Source of the DNA: Erythrobacter sp. UBA1916
GTDB lineage: Bacteria > Pseudomonadota > Alphaproteobacteria > Sphingomonadales > Sphingomonadaceae
DNA length: 27,611 bases
NCBI GenBank assembly: GCA_002337385.1
Contig: DDFY01000033.1
Span: 1-27,611 of the forward strand
Reading direction: 5' to 3'
The notes below the pieces were generated by a model, which was given only the letters and a program-made list of their open reading frames with translations, was not told the origin of the DNA and made no database searches. Position 1 is the stretch's first letter. Every line of letters begins with the position of its first letter. Position numbers and translations under genes: made by a program. Positions 23,319 through 27,611 of the stretch are shown one piece after another.

Positions 23319-24482
23319 TCAGCTCATTGGCAGGTGACGCGAAATGCTCTCGCCAATCAAAGCTGCGGCCTCGAGCAAAACGCCGTCGTCCAAGTGAGCG
23401 TAACGAGCGGTAGTAGTGACGTGCCGATGCCCCAAGAGATTGCCGATCATTGGCAGGGTTTCGGAAGAACGCGCCGCCAGGCTGGCGTAGTTGTGCCTCA
23501 GGTCGTGCAACCGGACATCGTCCAGCCCGGCTTCGGTCCGCAATCTCCGCCAAAACCAATCGAGGGCTGATCTCGGCAGAACGTCGAACGTGAAAACGCG
23601 CTGGTTCTTCTTTCCCCGCCTGAATGCGTCGAGCACAGCCCTCGCCTCCTGACCAAGCCAGACAATGCGCGGGCCGGTCTTTGAGTCATTAAGTTTCAAC
23701 TTCCGGCCCTGCACCTCGCCCCAAGTGAGATTGAGAATTTCGCCGCGCCGACAACCTGTAAGCGCAAGGAGCGAGATTACCGCGACTTCGACCGGGTTCT
23801 CAGCGCGGTGGGCAGCCAACGCGCGGCCAAGCCGAGTCATCTCGTCTTCGCTCAGAAAGCGCTCGATCTTGCGTCCCCTGTTGCGCTTCACACCGCGGAA
23901 CGGATTTGAATGCTCAGGCAGATAGCCCCAGGCCTCGGCCTTGCCGAACATGGCTTTCAGGATTTCCATGGCGCGGTTGGCAGCGCCTGGGCCTGCTGAC
24001 CGCGTCAGCTCTGCATGCCAGCGCACCGCGTCGGCATGGCTGATCTCGTCGATGAACTTGCCCGGAAACGAATGTTCGAGATGGGTCCGCCGGTAGATGT
24101 TATGGATCTCGCGTGTCGATGGTTTCCAGGTCGGCGCGGCGACTTCCCAATATGATTGAAGAAATGCCGTATAGGTCGGCGTCTTGCGCGCGCGCTGCTT
24201 CTTGTCGGCAGGGTTCTCGCCAAGCTCGATGCGCAGGATAAGGCGCCGGGCGACATCCTTGGCAATGCGCTCTGGCAGGATGGCTGCATCGCCAATGGTC
24301 ATGAGCCGTTGCTTGCCGCCTATCGTGCGCTGCAGGACATAGCTCTTCCGGCCCGATGGATGGATGCGCTCACCAAAGCCGGGAAGCACATAGTCGAATC
24401 TCGAGCGGCGCTTGCCTGCCTCGCCCGGAACGACGCGTGCCAGTTCCTCTGCAATGATCTGCCTGAGATTGTACTTGGTCAT
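23319..24482 (-). CDS. Tyrosine recombinase/phage-type integrase, second of a tandem pair
   Basis: This 387-residue protein is a site-specific recombinase with an N-terminal arm-type domain (LPGFGERIHPSGRKSYVLQ...), a SAM-like core-binding domain (about 105-200) and the catalytic domain. Active-site residues are present: R in TGCRRGEIL near 245, K in LNDSKTG, H-x-x-R in LHDLRHNYAS near 330, H in LLGHRHVTTTARYAHL and the nucleophilic Y near 360. Its ATG overlaps the stop of the upstream recombinase by four bases. The two are paralogous in architecture but clearly diverged, so each may handle a different half-site or direction. Confidence 0.93.
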   Translation of the reverse strand: MTKYNLRQIIAEELARVVPGEAGKRRSRFDYVLPGFGERIHPSGRKSYVLQRTIGGKQRLMTIGDAAILPERIAKDVARRLILRIELGENPADKKQRARKTPTYTAFLQSYWEVAAPTWKPSTREIHNIYRRTHLEHSFPGKFIDEISHADAVRWHAELTRSAGPGAANRAMEILKAMFGKAEAWGYLPEHSNPFRGVKRNRGRKIERFLSEDEMTRLGRALAAHRAENPVEVAVISLLALTGCRRGEILNLTWGEVQGRKLKLNDSKTGPRIVWLGQEARAVLDAFRRGKKNQRVFTFDVLPRSALDWFWRRLRTEAGLDDVRLHDLRHNYASLAARSSETLPMIGNLLGHRHVTTTARYAHLDDGVLLEAAALIGESISRHLPMS

Positions 24483-25723
24483 GCAGCGATCCCCATTGCA
24501 CTGGCGAGATTGGAGCAGATGCGATCGGCGCTTTCAGCAATCACTTCGTCTGCCAGATGCGCGTACCGCGCAGTCGTTTCCGGAAGTGCGTGGCCGAGAA
24601 GCTTGCCGATTGTCGCCAGTGGAATGTGCTGAGCGATGGCAACCGAGGCAAAGCTGTGACGCAGATCGTGGAGCCGCACGTCGGGCAGCGCAGCCTTGCG
24701 CCTGATGCGATCCCAGTACTGACCGAGATTGATCGGAGCCTCGCGACGTATGGCCGGAAAGACCAGCAGCCCGTCGGCACGACGTTCCAGTCCATCAAGC
24801 ACTGCGATTGCTTGCGGATTAAGATAGATCGTCTTCGGGCCTGTCTTGCTGTCTGGCAATTGCAGCCGTGGAGGCTGGACATACCGCCAGCGCAAGGTTG
24901 CGATTTCGGAGACCCGAGCGCCAGTGTAGACAAGCATGAGCAGCGCCGGAACAACGAATGGATTGCCGCCGTCGTGTTCGGCCAGAACGCGCCCCAGCCT
25001 GCGATATTCATCGGCGGAAAGGTAGCGCTCGGGAAGGTCGCGCTTGAAACGCGAGACACCGCGACACGGGTTGGTGTTCTTAGCCCGGTAACCGAGCTTT
25101 TCGGCATACTGCATCATCACCGACATAATGGGGATGGCGCGATTGAAGGTCCCTCCCCGCTCCGCCATGCTATCTCGCCAGCGGTTGATATCTCCGCGTT
25201 CAATCATGTCGACAGGCAGGTCACCAAACCTAGGGACGAGCAACTGATCGATGCGCGAACGCGACGATCGCTGGGTCGCTGGCTTCCAATGCGACGAATA
25301 ATCCTGCCAGAACTCTTCGGCATAATCAGCGAACAGTGGCACTCGCCTCTTCGCGGGCGCGGTCGGAAGGTCGGCAAGCGTAGCCTTGATGAGCAAACTG
25401 CGCGCGGCAGCGCGTGCGGCGGGCGCGCTCAGCGCACCTGCCGCCATCCCCGCGGATCCAAGCGTCACCATGCGCTGCACACCTCGCGGGCTGTGCTTCA
25501 CTATCCACGTAAGGTGACCCGACTTCCGCTTGCGAAGACCGAAGCCGGGAAGTTCTGTGTCCCAGGTAATACCGATGGGAAGCGACTTGCGACGAGCGAT
25601 GTGACCAGTCAGTTTCAGCCTGAATGACGGCCTGCGAGGGGCTATGACTGAGCCTTGGCTACCGTGCGATCGCTCACGTGCTACCGAAACCGAACTTATT
25701 GTTTTATCGAACTTTTCTTTCAT
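24479..25723 (-). CDS. Tyrosine recombinase/phage-type integrase, first of a tandem pair
   Basis: This 414-residue integrase has the same order of domains: ELPGFGLRKRKSGHLTWIV near residues 59-77 (DUF4102-like arm), core-binding domain, then catalytic R in TGARVSEIATLRW near 269, K in LPDSKTG, LHDLRHSFAS near 350, LLGHALPETTARYAHL and Y near 386. All catalytic residues are intact. The 45 N-terminal residues are extra, so a downstream start is possible. The start lies only 14 bp from the right-hand 17-bp direct repeat, the usual place of an integrase gene next to its att site. The overlap with the next recombinase gene shows an operon. Confidence 0.93.
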   Translation of the reverse strand: MKEKFDKTISSVSVARERSHGSQGSVIAPRRPSFRLKLTGHIARRKSLPIGITWDTELPGFGLRKRKSGHLTWIVKHSPRGVQRMVTLGSAGMAAGALSAPAARAAARSLLIKATLADLPTAPAKRRVPLFADYAEEFWQDYSSHWKPATQRSSRSRIDQLLVPRFGDLPVDMIERGDINRWRDSMAERGGTFNRAIPIMSVMMQYAEKLGYRAKNTNPCRGVSRFKRDLPERYLSADEYRRLGRVLAEHDGGNPFVVPALLMLVYTGARVSEIATLRWRYVQPPRLQLPDSKTGPKTIYLNPQAIAVLDGLERRADGLLVFPAIRREAPINLGQYWDRIRRKAALPDVRLHDLRHSFASVAIAQHIPLATIGKLLGHALPETTARYAHLADEVIAESADRICSNLASAMGIAA

Positions 25724-25736
25724 TCATGCAGCTTAG

Positions 25737-25775
25737 GCTGCGTACGGTGTGCCAATTCTGTTCCCCATTGTACGG
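25737..25775 (+). repeat. Direct repeat, right copy (candidate att site or transfer-linked site)
   Basis: This matches 6682-6720: 17 identical bases, then GTTCCC, ATTG and CGG in register. It begins 14 bp upstream of the recombinase operon. If both copies are att sites, the element spans 6682 to about 25775 and carries the leading-region copy 1 and all defence genes. Confidence 0.6.
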
Positions 25776-25939
25776 CGAAATCCAGTGATCATGGTCGCTC
25801 CTTTCTCTAAGGCATTTTCCAACTGAGCCCTCGGAGGCGCGAGCATCCAGTTCGCGACCGTAATTGAGCCTGATCTGCGTTTGAATGAATACCACGCACA
25901 AGGACCGCACACCCCGCAAAGGCGGCGGCAAAGGAGCGC

Positions 25940-25985
25940 GTGCGGTGCCCGGGACCGGGGCCTGTCGGTTCCCGCGGCACCGCGC
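25940..25985. repeat. Long imperfect inverted repeat
   Basis: GCGGTGCC-CGGGACC (25942-25956) pairs with GGTTCCCG-C-GGCACCGC (25967-25983) around ten bases, with one bulged T and one bulged C. It does not belong to a terminator because no T-run follows. It could be part of a replication or transfer site; no match to a known one is claimed. Confidence 0.5.
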
Positions 25986-26132
25986 CGGTCCGACCCGCTG
26001 TCGTTCGGGCGTGCGTGCGGGGCCCAGAACAAGAAGGCCGCGCCCGCAGGAGCACCGCCGAAGGCGGGGCGGGACCGAGCGCGACCCCAGCCCCGCTCCG
26101 CTTTTCGTCCCGCTCCAGTGCCAGCGAACACG

Positions 26133-26164
26133 AAAAAAGGCAGGAACCGTCACCGGCTCCTGCC
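26133..26164 (-). terminator. Rho-independent terminator of the 73-codon gene, copy 2
   Basis: On the minus strand GGCAGGA and TCCTGCC pair around a nested CCG/CGG and are followed by six T's (A's at 26133-26138). It lies 12 bases after the stop codon, as in copy 1. Confidence 0.9.
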
Positions 26165-26176
26165 CTCGTATGGTCG

Positions 26177-26398
26177 TCAGTATTCGTCCAGCATGGCTCC
26201 ATGGACCGTGTGCACCACGCGGCTGGCGAGATGCGCAGGCAGTGCGTTGTAGTCACCCTCGTCCAGGGCGAAGTAGCCCAGGTCTTCATCTTCCACCACG
26301 TGCTGGTCGAAGAAACTGTGCTGGGCGCGCCTTTCGGCAACTGCAAGCGCTTCGAAATAGCTGTGCGCGTTCATGTCCAAGGTGCTGAGTGTAGTCAT
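26177..26398 (-). CDS. Uncharacterised 73-aa plasmid protein, copy 2
   Basis: This is the paralogue of the product of 7182-7403. From residue 14 the two share about 50 of 60 positions, while the first 13 residues differ almost completely. The ATG at 26396-26398 follows AGGAGG by six bases; the longer open frame to 26530 is rejected because it runs through the structured element. This copy is more acidic (VVEDEDLGYFALDEGDY). Strong conservation of the core next to a diverged N-terminus suggests a conserved interaction surface and a variable tail. The function is unknown. Confidence 0.88.
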   Translation of the reverse strand: MTTLSTLDMNAHSYFEALAVAERRAQHSFFDQHVVEDEDLGYFALDEGDYNALPAHLASRVVHTVHGAMLDEY

Positions 26399-26413
26399 GA
26401 TATCCTCCTGAAA

Positions 26414-26433
26414 CCTGTCGCTGAGACGACAGG
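26414..26433 (-). promoter_or_regulatory. Leader hairpin upstream of the 73-codon gene, copy 2
   Basis: CCTGTCG (26414-26420) pairs with CGACAGG (26427-26433) around six bases, four bases from the Shine-Dalgarno region. It is the counterpart of 7419-7436, with one compensated base pair and a different loop. Confidence 0.6.
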
Positions 26434-26442
26434 AAACAGGCG

Positions 26443-26592
26443 GAGGGGCATGGGGCCGGCGGGTCAGGGATCGCCCCGAGGGCGACCGCGAAGCGGCGGT
26501 GGGGGCAACGATTTTGTCGGACCGGAGCAAAGCGCAGGGGAGGCAAAATGGTGGGGCCCCGCCGTCCTTGACGCGCCGGCCCCATGCCCATC
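26443..26592 (+). other. Structured four-way-junction element, copy 2 (ssDNA promoter or ncRNA candidate)
   Basis: The closing stem pairs 26443-26470 with 26565-26592; the inner 21 base pairs (26450-26470 with 26565-26585) have a single G-G mismatch and one G.T wobble. Hairpin A is TCGCCC-CGA-GGGCGA (26471-26485), hairpin B is CCGC-GAA-GCGG (26486-26496), and helix C pairs CGGTGGGG (26497-26504) with CCCCGCCG (26557-26564). As in copy 1 no base is left unpaired at the junction. The apical part of arm C keeps the same ATTTTG and CAAAAT blocks. Conservation continues past the stem into TGAGCCAG and a C-rich run near 26610-26630. It stands directly upstream of the minus-strand 73-codon gene. Confidence 0.8.
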
Positions 26593-26741
26593 ACCCTTGG
26601 AATTCGGTGAGCCAGCCCCCTCCCCCGCTCCGTTACGTAGTGCAAGGGACGACCAGCGCGATTGGACTTTCCTACAGGCTGTGCCCGGGTGCATGTTGAT
26701 CGAAGGGAGGAACCACCGAGGGGTGCAGGAAAGGAACCCCG

Positions 26742-27008
26742 ATGCCAACCAAACGAAGCGCTGTCGCAGCACTCCGGAAACTCGAGGCCGACCGGCTGGC
26801 ACTTGCCGAGCGCCAGAAGCTACTTGAAGCTCAAGCCGCCCTAGAACTGGGACGCATCATCCTGGGAACGGGGCTTGAGACCTTCTCGAAGAAGGCGCTC
26901 GCAAGAGTTGCCGGAGAGCTCGGAAAGCTCGGTGAAGAGGCGTCTCTGCAGAAGCTGCTTCCACCGGCTCGCTCGTCTCCTCGCACCGAACAGCCATCCG
27001 GAGAGTAG
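26742..27008 (+). CDS. Small coiled-coil plasmid protein (TraC/TraD-accessory or DUF6437-like)
   Basis: This 88-residue protein begins MPTKRSAVAALRKLEADRLAL and continues as a Glu/Ala-rich helix (AERQKLLEAQAALELG) with RIILGTGLETFSKKALARVAGELGKLGEE after it. This layout resembles small accessory proteins of rhizobial/sphingomonad transfer systems and DUF6437-like proteins; the family name is from memory and tentative. The ribosome-binding site AGGAAAGGA sits in the loop of a small hairpin (GGGGT 26720-26724, ACCCC 26736-26740) directly before the ATG, which might tune translation. It occupies the variable slot of module 2, on the strand opposite to ssb. Confidence 0.75.
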   Translation: MPTKRSAVAALRKLEADRLALAERQKLLEAQAALELGRIILGTGLETFSKKALARVAGELGKLGEEASLQKLLPPARSSPRTEQPSGE

Positions 27009-27020
27009 GAACAGCAAGAA

Positions 27021-27048
27021 GGGGCCCTGTCCGGTTGGACAGGACCCC
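27021..27048 (-). terminator. Terminator-like hairpin between the 88-codon gene and ssb, copy 2
   Basis: GGGGCCCTGTCC (27021-27032) pairs with GGACAGGACCCC (27037-27048) around GGTT. The stem is identical to copy 1, but the loop differs. It lies between convergent genes and may act in both directions; no T-run is present. Confidence 0.6.
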
Positions 27049-27074
27049 TTCGGGAGGGAGATCGACGGGAGAGT

Positions 27075-27473
27075 TCAGTCGATATCGGGAGCGTCGGTGT
27101 TGTCGTTCTCGTCGGCCGACCCATTGCCGCGGGAGAGGAAGTCGACCTTGTCGGCGAGGATTTCGGTGCCGTAGCGGGTGACCCCGTCCTTGTCCTCCCA
27201 CTGGGTGTAGTGGATGCGGCCCTGGACGCTGACCAGCTGGCCCTTGGAGCAGTACTGGCCGACGGTCTTGGCAAGGCCGTTGAAGCAGGTCACTCGGTGG
27301 AACTCGCTTTCCTTGGCGGTGTAGCCGTTCTCGTCCTTGTATGTCTTGCCGTCCTTGTCCCGTGCTGGGCGATCGGTGACGACGGTGATCCCGGTGACGT
27401 TGGTGCCGCCCTTGGTCTCGCGGGTGTCGGGCTCGCGGGCGATGCGACCGGTGAGGATTGCGATATTGGTCAT
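27075..27473 (-). CDS. ssb: Single-stranded DNA-binding protein, plasmid type, copy 2
   Basis: The product differs from copy 1 in five of 132 residues (two near residues 11-14 and three in the acidic tail). The OB-fold is intact. The C-terminus is DNTDAPDID, again without the terminal Pro-Phe. The ATG at 27471-27473 follows GAAGGA. The much higher conservation of ssb compared with the rest of the module suggests strong selection or gene conversion. Confidence 0.95.
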   Translation of the reverse strand: MTNIAILTGRIAREPDTRETKGGTNVTGITVVTDRPARDKDGKTYKDENGYTAKESEFHRVTCFNGLAKTVGQYCSKGQLVSVQGRIHYTQWEDKDGVTRYGTEILADKVDFLSRGNGSADENDNTDAPDID

Positions 27474-27611
27474 GGTGTAAGTCCTTCAGTTCCTCAAACC
27501 GGAGACCATCTCCGGCTTGCGAACATCCAGAAGAAGCAGGGCATGGGAGGACTGCACCGCAGGAGCGAAGCTCCAAGGGAAACCTGTTCATGACGGGTGG
27601 TGCGGGCAGGC
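27474..27611 (-). promoter_or_regulatory. Structured leader of ssb, copy 2 (cut by the window edge)
   Basis: It keeps the hairpin CCGGAGA-CCA-TCTCCGG (27499-27515) and the flanks CTGCACCGCA and AAGGGAAACC. Between them the hairpin of copy 1 is replaced by GGAGC-GAA-GCTCC (27562-27574). This contains GCGAAGC, known as an unusually stable DNA mini-hairpin. The leader continues outside the window. Confidence 0.6.

Larger units (their letters stand above)
25724..26132. other. GC-rich non-coding region between the recombinases and the second module
   Basis: Open frames here are long only because GC is very high; none has a credible start or protein-like composition. The left end holds the direct repeat at 25737. 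A long imperfect hairpin lies at 25940-25985, and a small CCGCC-GAA-GGCGG hairpin at 26055-26067. The equivalent stretch left of copy 1 (6721-7136) is unrelated in sequence. Confidence 0.5.
26133..27611 (-). repeat. Leading-region module, copy 2 (reaches the window edge)
   Basis: The order, orientation and spacing match 7137-8752: terminator, 73-codon gene, leader hairpin, four-way-junction element, variable gene, hairpin, ssb and ssb leader. The variable slot here holds a plus-strand 88-codon gene instead of the HEPN-like gene. The repeat stops only because the window ends. Confidence 0.85.

Noticed and set aside
25885..26388. Long plus-strand frames in the GC-rich region before module 2
   Set aside because: Arg/Pro/Gly-rich shadow-like composition; they run through the terminator and the 73-codon gene on the other strand.
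26399..26530. Upstream extension of the 73-codon gene, copy 2
   Set aside because: The extension is part of the structured element; the ATG at 26398 has AGGAGG at the proper distance and matches copy 1.
1..27611. tRNA or rRNA genes
   Set aside because: No cloverleaf or rRNA-like sequence was seen by eye; the boundary repeats do not look like tRNA 3' ends.

Overview
The window looks like part of a conjugative plasmid, or a plasmid-derived integrative element, from an alphaproteobacterium, most likely a sphingomonad. This rests on high GC, the style of the coding sequence, a MobF-type relaxase (TraA) beside a TraD-type coupling protein, and small plasmid-type ORFs. The host assignment comes from the look of the proteins, not from a search.

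Layout. Bases 1-726 hold the 3' part of a HipA-family kinase gene (+). Bases 821-6440 hold a minus-strand DNA-processing operon: 109-aa protein, TraD-type coupling protein, MobF relaxase. Bases 6441-7136 are non-coding, rich in inverted repeats, and the best oriT candidate. From 7137 to 8752 lies a 'leading-region' module on the minus strand: ssb, a HEPN-like gene, a 150-nt structured element and an uncharacterised 73-codon gene with its own terminator. Next comes an accessory island: hsdRMS (-); then on the plus strand a PD-(D/E)XK nuclease gene with an acidic partner, a Mre11/SbcD-like phosphoesterase with an SMC/RecF-like ATPase, and a nuclease plus HerA pair; then two overlapping tyrosine recombinase genes (-). 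From 26133 to the window end the leading-region module occurs a second time, diverged, with a different gene between the structured element and ssb.

How the parts fit. The two modules flank about 17-18 kb of anti-phage-type cargo. A 17-bp exact direct repeat (6682 and 25737), embedded in a 39-bp imperfect repeat, lies left of each module's 73-codon gene; the right copy starts 14 bp upstream of the recombinase operon. This could mark att sites of a 19-kb recombinase-borne island or a duplicated transfer-origin-linked module.

The most striking signal is the pair of structured elements at 7446-7596 and 26443-26592. Each folds on the plus strand into a four-way junction with no unpaired junction bases. 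Several helices keep pairing through double compensatory changes between the copies. The G.T wobbles pair on the plus strand but would be A.C mismatches on the minus strand. If oriT lies in 6441-7136 and the tra genes enter last, the plus strand is the transferred strand and serves as template for 73-aa and ssb. The element then fits a single-stranded-DNA promoter (Frpo-like) or another ssDNA-borne signal; a plus-strand RNA is the alternative.
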